This document shows, one piece after another, positions 50,126 through 58,767 of a DNA stretch of 64,000 nucleotides; within the stretch, counting starts at the first letter, position 1; each line of letters begins with the position of its first letter. A program made the translations under genes and the position numbers. The stretch comes from Spirosoma sp. SC4-14 (GTDB lineage: Bacteria > Bacteroidota > Bacteroidia > Cytophagales > Spirosomataceae), in NCBI RefSeq assembly GCF_037201965.1, contig NZ_CP147518.1, positions 5,449,001 through 5,513,000 on the forward strand, in the 5' to 3' direction. Below the pieces are notes generated by a model. It saw only the letters and a program-made list of their open reading frames with translations, was not told the origin of the DNA and did not search any database.

Positions 50126-52099
50126 CTACTCAAACTTAGCCGCTTCGGTAATTCCTTTCCAGGTATCGGTGCGGAATGGAACGGCTGGAAAACCTTCCCG
50201 ATTGTAGAGGTTCACATCACTATTGTCATCGGCCCACCCATAGCGAACGGCCACGGGTGTAGCAACCGAATCGGCATGTACCACCACCGTATTGCCCTGA
50301 ATGTCGGCCTTGGCATAATAAAACTTCTGATCCGATCCAGCCACTTCAAACCCTTTCAGATACCCATAGCGATCTTTTACCGTTAACCCTGTCCCTACGT
50401 TTTTGAAGGTAACTACAGCCCGATTGTCATCTACCGTCAGTTTGTCGAACATGGGTCCACGCGATGCTTCGCCCAAGGACGTTTCTCCGTTAGCCACTCC
50501 CGAATAAGCAACTCGTATGGCTTCGGCCGCCAGTCGTTTACCTACATCCTGCTTATTTTTCGGGTGAATGTCTTTGGGGTCGCCAATGTCAGCCGTAACC
50601 GCCATACCTGTATTTGGCAATTGCAGTGCCATCGTCTGAGCTTCGCGCAGTTCGGCCCAGCTACTGCCATGCCGACTGTCGCCATTAGCCGAATTGAAAC
50701 TCGCCAGTTGAACAAACAGGAACGGGAAATCATTGCCCCAGCGTTTGCGCCAGTCTTCGATCATAAGCGGAAATGCCTTCCGGTATTGATAAGCCCGCCC
50801 AGCGTTCGATTCGCCCTGATACCAGATCACTCCTTCCATAGCATAAGGAATCAGCGGATTCAGCATGGCATTGAACAACTGGGTTGCGTATGTATTTGGC
50901 CCCGGCCTGAAAGACGACGGCGACACCGAAGCAACCCGATACTGCCATTGCCCGGCCAGCGGAATATCCAGACTCTCGCCCGAAAGTTGAAGTTGTTCCG
51001 GTTTGCCAACAATGCCGCCAGCACCACCATCATCGGTAATACGAACGGCAATAACATTCCGGCCAGGTTTCAATACGCCATCAGGAATGGCATACGAACG
51101 GGTGGCCTGTCCTTTGGTGGCTCCAACAAACTGACCGTTTACGAATGACGAATCCCGATCGTCGGCAGAGCCAAAGCGAAGTGTCATTTTTTTGAGGCTG
51201 GCATCCTCCGGAATCATGACTTCTTTGCGAAACCACACCACGCCATCCAGCGTTGGTAAGCCGCCCCATTCCCAATCGCCGGGCATATTCATCGATTTCC
51301 ACTGATCGGTTTTCAGAGCCGGGTCCGACCACTTCCATTCTTCGCCAGCAGCCGGTAAACCGCCCTGCTGCTTTTCCAGCAATAAACGGGTCCGCTCTTT
51401 TCCACTCTGAATCACTTCTTCATAATTGGCAGGCAACTTCGCTATGACCGGCCGGAACTCATCGCTCTGATTCATGGCGTCGCGGCTGGTCCAGGTTTCG
51501 GAATGGGTTCCACCCCAACTCGTATTGATCAACCCAATAGGAACATTCAGATCTTTTTGTAGCTGGCGGGCAAAAAAGTAGCCAACTGCCGTATAGTAAG
51601 CTGCCGTTTGCGGGCTGCAAACTGTCCATTCGCCTTCAATATCGTCTTTAGGAGTCAGGCTAATGGATTTTTTAACCAATAGCTGACGAATGGTCGGATA
51701 AGTAGCATTTTTCACCTCTTCTTTGCCATTGGTAGCCGACTGGAGTTGCCATTCCATATTCGACTGCCCCGAACAAATCCAGACTTCGCCCAGGAGTACA
51801 TCCTCGAAAGTTACGGTGTTTTTCTTTCCGGCTACGGTCAGTAGAAAAGGCCCACCCGCTTCCATTGGATCGAGCATGAGCTTCCATTTGCCTTCTTTGT
51901 CGGCTTTCGTTGTTTTTGTCTGGTTAGTAAAGGTTACGGTAACTTTTTCACCCGGACTCGCCCACCCCCACACCGGAATCGACTTTCGACGTTGCAGCAC
52001 CATATGCGAGCCAAACACATTCGGGAGTCGCACATCGGCAAAAGCGGTTTGTATAGCGAGCCAAACGAGCAGACACGCACTCCATTTAAAACCTTTCAT
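50126..52099 (-). CDS. sialate O-acetylesterase-like SGNH hydrolase
   Basis: From the ATG at 52099 (MKGFKWSACLLVWLAIQTAFA) this is a secreted 657-residue enzyme. It has the family landmarks LPNVFGSHMVLQR, the nucleophile Ser in VWICSGQSNMEWQL, NTSWGGTHSETW, and VIWYQGESNAGRAYQYR. An inserted galactose-binding-like module (about 275-380) holds MTLRFGSADDRDSSFVNG and PGRNVIAVRITDDGGAGG. It removes O-acetyl groups from sialic acid or plant polysaccharides in the periplasm or outside. It is not beside a SusCD pair. Upstream is a 170-bp gap with a weak palindrome. Confidence 0.93.
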   Translation of the reverse strand: MKGFKWSACLLVWLAIQTAFADVRLPNVFGSHMVLQRRKSIPVWGWASPGEKVTVTFTNQTKTTKADKEGKWKLMLDPMEAGGPFLLTVAGKKNTVTFEDVLLGEVWICSGQSNMEWQLQSATNGKEEVKNATYPTIRQLLVKKSISLTPKDDIEGEWTVCSPQTAAYYTAVGYFFARQLQKDLNVPIGLINTSWGGTHSETWTSRDAMNQSDEFRPVIAKLPANYEEVIQSGKERTRLLLEKQQGGLPAAGEEWKWSDPALKTDQWKSMNMPGDWEWGGLPTLDGVVWFRKEVMIPEDASLKKMTLRFGSADDRDSSFVNGQFVGATKGQATRSYAIPDGVLKPGRNVIAVRITDDGGAGGIVGKPEQLQLSGESLDIPLAGQWQYRVASVSPSSFRPGPNTYATQLFNAMLNPLIPYAMEGVIWYQGESNAGRAYQYRKAFPLMIEDWRKRWGNDFPFLFVQLASFNSANGDSRHGSSWAELREAQTMALQLPNTGMAVTADIGDPKDIHPKNKQDVGKRLAAEAIRVAYSGVANGETSLGEASRGPMFDKLTVDDNRAVVTFKNVGTGLTVKDRYGYLKGFEVAGSDQKFYYAKADIQGNTVVVHADSVATPVAVRYGWADDNSDVNLYNREGFPAVPFRTDTWKGITEAAKFE

Positions 52100-52127
52100 G
52101 CACATTCAGGATTTAGTTCATATCGCT

Positions 52128-52216
52128 GGACACTGGATGCTAGACATTGACTGTTAGATACTGATTGCAGGGAAGTCTTCTATTTTCCACCATCCAATGT
52201 CCGACAGCCAGCGTCC
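52128..52216. repeat. imperfect inverted repeat upstream of two divergent genes
   Basis: GGACACTGGATGCTAGACATTG (left, 52128-52149) partly pairs with the right arm at about 52195-52216, with several mismatches. It lies between the divergent esterase and NmrA-like genes. The GGATGCT pattern resembles the palindrome at 49546-49594. It may be a decayed copy. Confidence 0.4.
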
Positions 52217-52272
52217 ACCATCCTTAAAAGCAGCATTTTATCTTATTTACCCAGTCAATCTTCTTAACACAC

Positions 52273-53160
52273 GTGGCTAAGGAGCGTATTCTGATCACCG
52301 GCGCAACAGGAACTCTAGGAGCGGCAACGATAACCGAGTTGATGAATCACCCGGCCAAACCGTCTTTCGATGTCGTGGCAGGCCTGCGCAATGTGTCTCA
52401 TCTGGAAGCACTCAGCAACAGCAGACCCGACGATGTAATTCGACTGGATTTTTGCGATATATCCTCTTTCGAAGCCGCACTTCAGGGAGTCGATCGATTA
52501 TTGTTCATACGCCCTTCGGCCTTGTCGGATGTCGAACGATTTTTTAAACCATTCGTAGCAGCAGCCAGGGAAGCGGGTGTTCGCCAGGTCACCTTTCTGT
52601 CGATGCTGGGTGCCGAGCATAATCCGATCATTCCGCACCATAGAATTGAAAAGCTTATCGTTGAATCCGGCATAGTATTTACGTTTCTACGAACCGGCTT
52701 TTTCATGCAGAACCTGTGTACACTCCATCGCGACGAGATTCGGCTTCGGAACGAAATTTTTGTTCCCGCTGGCGACGGAAAGGCCTGCTTTGTCGATGTT
52801 CGGGATGTGGCTACCATAGCTGCCCGTTCGCTCACGAACCCAGGCGACTTATATACCAACCGAAGTTTCGAAATTACAGGCTCCGATGTGTTAACTCACC
52901 TCGATATGTGCCAGATTTTGAGTGTGGTTCTGGGTCGGCGCATCACCTATCGCAATCCGTCGGCACTTCGCTTTATCTGGCACAAATGGCATAACGAACA
53001 CCATCCGTTATACGACATACTGGCCAGGACAATGCTTTATACCTCTATTCGTTTTAGCAGGACGGCCCAGACATCCCAAGAGGCCGAATACCTTCTGGGC
53101 CGCCCCCCTATTACGTTTCGGCAGTTTGTGAACGATTATCGTGAGAGTTGGATGGGCTAA
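52273..53160 (+). CDS. NmrA-like NAD(P)-binding oxidoreductase (atypical SDR)
   Basis: This 295-residue protein starts with GTG at 52273. No ATG upstream keeps the Rossmann motif RILITGATGTLGAATI, which starts only 4 residues in. Further landmarks are VDRLLFIRPSALSDVERFF, VTFLSMLGAEHNPIIPHHRIEKLI (in parts), TFLRTGFFMQNL and VDVRDVATIAARSL, all typical of NmrA/atypical SDR proteins that sense or reduce NAD(P). The catalytic YxxxK is replaced by HHRIEK, so a sensor or isomerase-type role is possible. It is convergent with the LytTR regulator, only 8 nt between stops. Confidence 0.9.
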   Translation: MAKERILITGATGTLGAATITELMNHPAKPSFDVVAGLRNVSHLEALSNSRPDDVIRLDFCDISSFEAALQGVDRLLFIRPSALSDVERFFKPFVAAAREAGVRQVTFLSMLGAEHNPIIPHHRIEKLIVESGIVFTFLRTGFFMQNLCTLHRDEIRLRNEIFVPAGDGKACFVDVRDVATIAARSLTNPGDLYTNRSFEITGSDVLTHLDMCQILSVVLGRRITYRNPSALRFIWHKWHNEHHPLYDILARTMLYTSIRFSRTAQTSQEAEYLLGRPPITFRQFVNDYRESWMG

Positions 53161-53168
53161 CTTATTGT

Positions 53169-53918
53169 TCATAGCCGCTCAATGGTATTGAACTGTTCAA
53201 TCAGCCAGTCGCGTTTGGGTTTGCTGATGGGCACCTGCACCTGATCGGCCATGAGCAGATAGCCCCCTTCCTGCCGAACAATTTTTCGAACATAGACCGG
53301 ATTGATCAGATGCGAATGGTGTACGCGCACAAACCCGTTCGGTTCCAGTGCCTGTTCTACTTCCTTAAGCGTCCGACAGATCAGCATACTCTGGCCATTG
53401 TTCAGGTAAAAATGGGTGTAGCTCGCATCGGCCATACAGCGAACAATATCGGCTACTTCCAGAATTTCGTAGCCCTCCTGCGTGGGCAATGCCAACCGGG
53501 TTTTCAACGAACCTGCCAGTTGCAGTTGCTCCTGAAGCAGTGCATACTGCGAGCGCTGGAGATGTTTTATCTGCTTCTGCTGCCAGCCCGTAATGGCCAG
53601 TTGAAGTTCTTCTTCCTGAATCGGTTTCAGCAGATAATTGAGTGCGCTGAACCGAAAGGCCCGAATGGCATACTGATCGAAAGCCGTAGTGAAAATAACG
53701 TCGAAATGAAACTCAGGAAACAGTTCGAGCAGGTCGAACCCATTCATTCGAGGCATTTCAATATCCAGAAACAGCACATCGAAACTTGTTTTCCGAATAA
53801 ACTCAACCGCCTGCTCGGGCTGATTGAACTTTGCCAGCACCTGAACACCTAACGTCAACAGCTTTAGCTCCAGCAATTCGGTTGCGTGTAGTTCGTCGTC
53901 GATAAGAATCGCTTTCAT
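53169..53918 (-). CDS. LytTR-family response regulator
   Basis: This 249-residue regulator has a receiver domain (1-120) with Asp52 in VLFLDIEMPRMNGFDLL, IDDE near the start, and KPI. The C-terminal LytTR DNA-binding domain (about 145-249) contains ILEVADIVRCMADASYTHFYL, RTLKEVEQAL, and VRVHHSHLINPVYVRKI. It is the partner of the sensor kinase directly upstream (20 nt gap on the same strand). Together they form a LytS/LytR-type system. Target genes are not evident. Confidence 0.95.
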   Translation of the reverse strand: MKAILIDDELHATELLELKLLTLGVQVLAKFNQPEQAVEFIRKTSFDVLFLDIEMPRMNGFDLLELFPEFHFDVIFTTAFDQYAIRAFRFSALNYLLKPIQEEELQLAITGWQQKQIKHLQRSQYALLQEQLQLAGSLKTRLALPTQEGYEILEVADIVRCMADASYTHFYLNNGQSMLICRTLKEVEQALEPNGFVRVHHSHLINPVYVRKIVRQEGGYLLMADQVQVPISKPKRDWLIEQFNTIERL

Positions 53919-53938
53919 AAAATAGCGGTTTTGTTGGG

Positions 53939-55546
53939 TTACGCTTCCGATTGGATTTCGGTTTGATAAGCAATGCGAATAAGCGTGCCCGTTCGGGTTT
54001 CGGTTTGCACGTCAATAACCTCAATGGCGATATAGGCCGGATAATTCTGGTTGAACAACGAAACCCGTTGCTGGGTAATGTCCATACCATACGATTTGCG
54101 CCAGGGAGTCGACTTACTTTTTTGTTCAGCGGCTTTTTGCCGTCCAATACCATTGTCTTCGATTTCCAATAAAATCTGGCCATCCGAAGTGGGTTTAATT
54201 CGTACATAAAGCCACTTATCAGCATTGTAGCTGGGCATCAGTCCATGCCAGATGGCATTTTCAGCAAATGGCTGAAGCAGCATGGGCGGAATCATCAGCG
54301 AATCGGGATCGATGCTGCTGTCAATCTCAATCATGTACCGAAATTCGCCATTCGAACGCGACGCTTCAATATCCAGATAAAGCCGAAGCGCCTTTAGCTC
54401 ATCGGCCAGCGAAATGGTTTCTTCCCGCGAGTGATTCAGAATTAGTCTTAGCAGGCGGGAAAACCGCGACAGATACCGGATTGCCTCTTTTTCGTCGCCT
54501 TTCAGCACAAGATACTCAATGGAATTGAGACTGTTGAACAAAAAATGTGGATTCATCTGGCTCCGCAGCGCCAGCATTTCCAGTTCAGCAATGCGTTTTT
54601 CGAAACCTACCCGCAACTGATTTTCGCGTTGCAAATCGAGTAGTCGTTGTTTTTCGATTATAGACTCGCTGTGCTGACGGACTTTTTCAGCCAGTTCGGC
54701 ATTGATCTGATTGCCAAGTCGGCGGTTTTCTTCCAGTTGTGCAATGTAGGCCCGCTGGTGTTCGTCCCGTTCCTGATCGAGCAATTGAATCCGGCGCGCC
54801 AATGCCAGCGCCAGTACCATAATTTCGAGTAATACACCAAACGACACCCGCATCAGATCGTCGACCGAACCCGGTAGTTTTACTCCTTTCAGCAGCACTT
54901 CGCCTGCTCTTAGCCAGGCCAGAATGCCAACAAACAGCAGTAGCCCATTCCCCAAAACAACATACGGTGTTAGTGGCGAACGCACCCGACGCGCAATCCA
55001 GATCAATAGCCCAATATGAATAGGTACCAAAACCAGTCGGGCAATCCAGAACGTTGCCTGCTGAACCAATGAGCTGTTGAAAAGGCCCATCGCAATAACG
55101 TAGACGACTCCATAGCCAAAACAAAGCCACGCTACCCGATCCAGCCAGAAAGCAACGCCCGGATGGTTTTTTCGCAGATCGAGCAATTCGATCAGGAAAA
55201 GCATATAAGCGGCCATTCCGGCCCAAATTACGGCTTCGGGAAGCTGGTTCTGGAAAAGCGGAAACTGGCTCAGCCAGTGCCCGAATGGCGTATAGGCTCT
55301 CATTTTCAGCAGCGTGTATACTGTAGCTGCCAGCACATACAGGAAATAATACCGATAGATGGTCTGCCGATAACGGCTATAAAGCAGACCAACAAAAAGG
55401 GTAAAGAAGAAGAGTCCGCCCTGTATCCAGGTTCGGTACTGAAACTCAGGAATATCAACAGGCGTAAAAACTGTTGGTTCCGGCCCAAACAGTTCCCCCC
55501 ACCGGTTCCCTAACCAGATTCCCGATCCCATAAACGCCTGTAGCAT
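53939..55546 (-). CDS. LytS-type 7TM sensor histidine kinase
   Basis: This 535-residue membrane kinase starts with a short outside segment (1-40), then seven or eight helices of the 7TMR-DISM type (about 45-260). A coiled coil (about 265-335, RDEHQRAYIAQLEENRRLGN) leads to the His_kinase domain with the phospho-acceptor His in QMNPHFLFNSLNSIEYL, and a HATPase with MLLQPFAENAIWHGLM and LEIEDNGIGR. The usual large N-terminal DISMED2 sugar-binding-like domain is missing, so the signal may be sensed in the membrane. It is followed by its LytTR partner. Confidence 0.94.
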   Translation of the reverse strand: MLQAFMGSGIWLGNRWGELFGPEPTVFTPVDIPEFQYRTWIQGGLFFFTLFVGLLYSRYRQTIYRYYFLYVLAATVYTLLKMRAYTPFGHWLSQFPLFQNQLPEAVIWAGMAAYMLFLIELLDLRKNHPGVAFWLDRVAWLCFGYGVVYVIAMGLFNSSLVQQATFWIARLVLVPIHIGLLIWIARRVRSPLTPYVVLGNGLLLFVGILAWLRAGEVLLKGVKLPGSVDDLMRVSFGVLLEIMVLALALARRIQLLDQERDEHQRAYIAQLEENRRLGNQINAELAEKVRQHSESIIEKQRLLDLQRENQLRVGFEKRIAELEMLALRSQMNPHFLFNSLNSIEYLVLKGDEKEAIRYLSRFSRLLRLILNHSREETISLADELKALRLYLDIEASRSNGEFRYMIEIDSSIDPDSLMIPPMLLQPFAENAIWHGLMPSYNADKWLYVRIKPTSDGQILLEIEDNGIGRQKAAEQKSKSTPWRKSYGMDITQQRVSLFNQNYPAYIAIEVIDVQTETRTGTLIRIAYQTEIQSEA

Positions 55547-55772
55547 ACACCACCGATTTTAGCCAATGTTACACAAACCACGCCATTTCAAAAACAATCA
55601 GTTGGTCAAACTATCATCTGGGTAATTCAGTACGAAGTTCGAGTCAATAACTCAAATACCCGATTGACAAACCCAGAGAGCGAATTGGTTAACAGAGAGC
55701 GACTCGTTTCCCGATGAATTTTGAGATTTACTTCAGATTATCTCTGCCCGTTTTCTTTTCCAGATACTTTCC

Positions 55773-56399
55773 ATGAAAAAGCGAATCAGCGCTCTATTCG
55801 GTTTCATGCTACTCCCATACATAGCCGATGCTCAGGTACAGATTGAAAATCCGCAACGAACCGTTGAACGGAATGTTGAGTGGCGCGCCAATCAGAAAGT
55901 GGATCAGGGCGTCAACCGAGGGCTCGACAAACTAGAGGAAGGCATTGGCAACATTTTCAAAAAAAAGCCCAAAGCCGATAAGAACAGTAAACAACCGGCG
56001 AACAATACGGAATCGGAAACCAATTCCTCAACCGATTCGGATAAGACCGCTACCGCATCGGCAAAACCAGCAACGACCCGAACCGCCTTCGATGTCAACT
56101 CGGATAAAATCAAACCCGAATCCTACGGAACCCTAAAGGATATTGCCGCTATCTTGACCGATAACCCGACTGTCACCGTAAAAATCATTGGTCATACGGA
56201 TTCAGAGGGCGACGAGGCCAGCAACCTAACCTTATCGAAAAAACGGGCCGCAGCCGTAAAAGCATCGCTCAATAAAGAATTCGGTATTGCCGAAACCCGA
56301 CTCCAAACCGATGGCATGGGCGAATCGCAACCTGTTGACAGTAACACGACACCGCAGGGGAAAGCCAATAATCGCCGGGTCGAATTTCTTAAATTATAA
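55773..56399 (+). CDS. OmpA-family peptidoglycan-associated protein
   Basis: This 208-residue exported protein has a signal peptide (MKKRISALFGFMLLPYIADAQ). A basic, charged segment (NIFKKKPKADKNSK) and a Ser/Thr/Asn-rich linker follow, about 70-110. The OmpA C-terminal domain (about 112-208) shows KIIGHTDSEGDEASNLTLSKKRA, LQTDGMGESQPV and KANNRRVEFLKL, which bind diaminopimelate in peptidoglycan. It probably tethers something to the cell wall. It starts 5 nt before the next gene ends its ribosome-binding region (4-nt gap to 56404), so the two form an operon. Confidence 0.92.
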   Translation: MKKRISALFGFMLLPYIADAQVQIENPQRTVERNVEWRANQKVDQGVNRGLDKLEEGIGNIFKKKPKADKNSKQPANNTESETNSSTDSDKTATASAKPATTRTAFDVNSDKIKPESYGTLKDIAAILTDNPTVTVKIIGHTDSEGDEASNLTLSKKRAAAVKASLNKEFGIAETRLQTDGMGESQPVDSNTTPQGKANNRRVEFLKL

Positions 56400-56403
56400 T
56401 CGT

Positions 56404-57216
56404 ATGCAATCGACACGACTCTTTTTAGTTGGCCTGCTGGCCATAGCGACTCTTGTTTCGGTACAGGCTCAGTCTAAAATCAGGGTAGAATCGGGCAAGA
56501 GCCAGCCACGAGTGAACGAAGTTATCTTAACGAATCCGTCGCCTAACCGTACGTCGTCCCGCAAACCAACGCTGACGTACAACTTGCAGAGTACGTTTAC
56601 CTTTGACAAAAAAATAGGCTATATCCTCTCGGGAACATCCGAAAAACAAACGAGCTATTTTTACCTGAACACGCAGAATGGAATGGTTGGCATGGATACC
56701 CAGGCACTGGCTGAGATGGCCAATCTGGCATCGGCGGAGGGAGCCGACTTTTGGGTAATCACACCAGATAAAGATGTGTTTATGTATGTTTCGGGCGATG
56801 GCCGAAAGATGGCGATGAAAATTCACACGGGTGAAGGGTTGCTCTACACAACGATGGCTTCTGAATTTTCGGCCAAACAGTTCGACGAACAGTTTAAGGC
56901 CACCGGCAAAACATCGGATTTTGGCGTTAAGAGGCAGTTTAAAGCCACCGAATATAGCGGTAACAGTCCGCTTGACGCAACACCTATGTCAATCTGGATC
57001 AGTTCAACAAACGCGGGTGTGGTGTTAAACCCGGCTTATCTTGAAGCAGCTACCGGGCCAATGGGGCTGGGATTTGTTCGAATCAACAACACAACCAAAC
57101 TGATTGTGTCGATGGCAGGTGAAGGCGTTTCGGCCAGCATCACCTCGATCGAGAACATAACGCATCGTTTCTCGGGCGCGGGCTATCAGACAATTAGCGT
57201 TCCGGGTGTAAAGTAG
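56404..57216 (+). CDS. exported protein of unknown function, paired with OmpA-like gene
   Basis: From the ATG at 56404 this 270-residue protein has a signal peptide (MQSTRLFLVGLLAIATLVSVQAQ); the longer frame overlaps the OmpA-like gene. The mature part shows LTYNLQSTFTFDKKIGYILSG, a Tyr/Phe-rich section, VFMYVSGDGRKMAMKIHTGEG, and a repeat-free beta-rich C-terminus. The pattern recalls DUF4412-like periplasmic proteins (MDG-KMxMK), but not firmly. It lies 4 nt after the OmpA-like gene, so they act together, perhaps at the cell envelope. Confidence 0.72.
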   Translation: MQSTRLFLVGLLAIATLVSVQAQSKIRVESGKSQPRVNEVILTNPSPNRTSSRKPTLTYNLQSTFTFDKKIGYILSGTSEKQTSYFYLNTQNGMVGMDTQALAEMANLASAEGADFWVITPDKDVFMYVSGDGRKMAMKIHTGEGLLYTTMASEFSAKQFDEQFKATGKTSDFGVKRQFKATEYSGNSPLDATPMSIWISSTNAGVVLNPAYLEAATGPMGLGFVRINNTTKLIVSMAGEGVSASITSIENITHRFSGAGYQTISVPGVK

Positions 57217-57222
57217 CACTTA

Positions 57223-58695
57223 TCACGAACCAACCATCAGCGGAATAGACACGGGCAGGCCAAAACTTTCGCGCAAAGCCACACGAGCCGCATGGTAGCC
57301 ACACATGCCATGTACCCCACCACCGGGCGGGGTCGATGATGAACAGAGAAAAATGCCGGGAGCTGCGGTTCGATAAGGTGATAAACTAACTACCGGTCGG
57401 GTAAAGAGCTGACCAATATCAATGACTCCTCCATTGATGTCGCCACCAATGTAGTTTGGATTATAAGTTTCCATCTGCACTGTATTCATCGTATGGCGGG
57501 CCAGAATCTGGTCGCGAAAACCCGGCGCAAATCGTTCAATTTGTTGCTCGATAACTTTCGTCCGATCGAGTGTTGACCCGTTTGGCACATGGCAGTAAGC
57601 CCAGGCCGTATGTTTTCCTTGGGGCGCACGCGAAGAATCGAACAGGCTTTGCTGAGCAAGCAGCACAAACGGCCGGTCGGGATGTTTCCCCTGCGCGGTT
57701 TCCTGTTCAGCCTGAGCAATTTCTTCGAATGTACCACCAATATGGATCGTAGCGGCCTGCTGGCATTCGGGAGCAGAAAACGGAATCGGTCCATCCAGTG
57801 CCCAATCGATCTTGAACACACCCATACCATAGCGATACCGTTCCAGTTGCCAGCGATACAAACGCCCCGTCAGTCCCGACCCGAAACGATTGCCCACAAT
57901 TGCCAGTAATTGCCTGGGTGTTACATCGAACAGTACAACTCTCGAAGAAGGCAACTGATTCATTGACTGAACCTGCGTATTGGTTTCCAGCGTTCCTCCC
58001 ATTGAGCGAAAATACGATGCCAGCGCCTTGGCGATGGACTGAGATCCTCCTTTGGGCACGGGCCAGCCGCGCAGATGCCCCGCGGCCATCAGCACCAGTG
58101 CAATAGCCGATGTGGCCAGATTCGACAACGGCTGAATGGAATGGGCGGCCATGCCAGCCAGCAACCCGCGCGCTTCCTTCGTTTTAAAACGACCAGCTAA
58201 TTGCGAAGCTGAGCGCAAGGCATCTACACCAAACTGAGCCATATTGAGCGGGTGCCGGGGCAAGCGTAGTGGACCCAGTATATCGGCTGCCATAGCTGGC
58301 CAATGGCGCACAATGGGTTCCATCAGATTGCGATACCGATGCTCATCATCGCTCAGCGACCGGGCTGTTTCATCAATTGATTGCCGTAGCGCGGCCGCAG
58401 TTCCTCCATCAAACGGGTGGGCAGCCGCAAGGGGTGGGCAGGTAAATTCCAGGCCATGATTGGCCAGAGGCAGACTACGAAAAAAAGGCGATCCAGCCGC
58501 CAGTGGATGCACAGCCGAACAAATGTCGTGCACAAAACCGGGTAATGTCAACTCCGCCGACCGCAATCCACCGCCAATGTCCGCTTTGGCTTCCAGCACC
58601 AGTACCGAAAGACCGGCATGCTGCATGGTAATAGCCGCACTTAGCCCATTTGGGCCCGAGCCAACAACAACGGCATCGTAGTCTGATTTAGCCAA
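57223..58695 (-). CDS. phytoene-desaturase-like FAD-dependent oxidoreductase
   Basis: This 490-residue flavoenzyme has the N-terminal dinucleotide motif VVVGSGPNGLSAAITMQHAG and EAKADIGGGLRSAELTLPG. A CrtI-like substrate domain follows, with PKGGSQSIAKALASYFRSMGG. The C-terminal FAD motif reads GIFLCSSSTPPGGGVHGMCGYHAA. This fits the COG1233 group, which holds carotenoid desaturases and isomerases as well as many uncharacterised amine or lipid oxidoreductases. No carotenoid genes are nearby, so the substrate is open. It is downstream of metY on the opposite side of a palindrome and convergent with the exported protein, 6 nt between stops. Confidence 0.9.
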   Translation of the reverse strand: MAKSDYDAVVVGSGPNGLSAAITMQHAGLSVLVLEAKADIGGGLRSAELTLPGFVHDICSAVHPLAAGSPFFRSLPLANHGLEFTCPPLAAAHPFDGGTAAALRQSIDETARSLSDDEHRYRNLMEPIVRHWPAMAADILGPLRLPRHPLNMAQFGVDALRSASQLAGRFKTKEARGLLAGMAAHSIQPLSNLATSAIALVLMAAGHLRGWPVPKGGSQSIAKALASYFRSMGGTLETNTQVQSMNQLPSSRVVLFDVTPRQLLAIVGNRFGSGLTGRLYRWQLERYRYGMGVFKIDWALDGPIPFSAPECQQAATIHIGGTFEEIAQAEQETAQGKHPDRPFVLLAQQSLFDSSRAPQGKHTAWAYCHVPNGSTLDRTKVIEQQIERFAPGFRDQILARHTMNTVQMETYNPNYIGGDINGGVIDIGQLFTRPVVSLSPYRTAAPGIFLCSSSTPPGGGVHGMCGYHAARVALRESFGLPVSIPLMVGS

Positions 58696-58712
58696 AGAAA
58701 GAGAGTTTACAG

Positions 58713-58762
58713 TTTACGGTTGCTCCGCATCAAAGCAAGCTAACAGGCGAAGCAACCGTAAA
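58713..58762. repeat. 16-bp inverted repeat, TTTACGGTTGC type
   Basis: TTTACGGTTGCTCCGC (58713-58728) pairs at 15 of 16 positions with 58747-58762, spacer 18 bp. The core TTTACGGTTGC is the same as at 46975-47031. It lies between metY and the flavoenzyme gene, 5 nt from the metY stop. Confidence 0.8.
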
Positions 58763-58767
58763 TCAAA

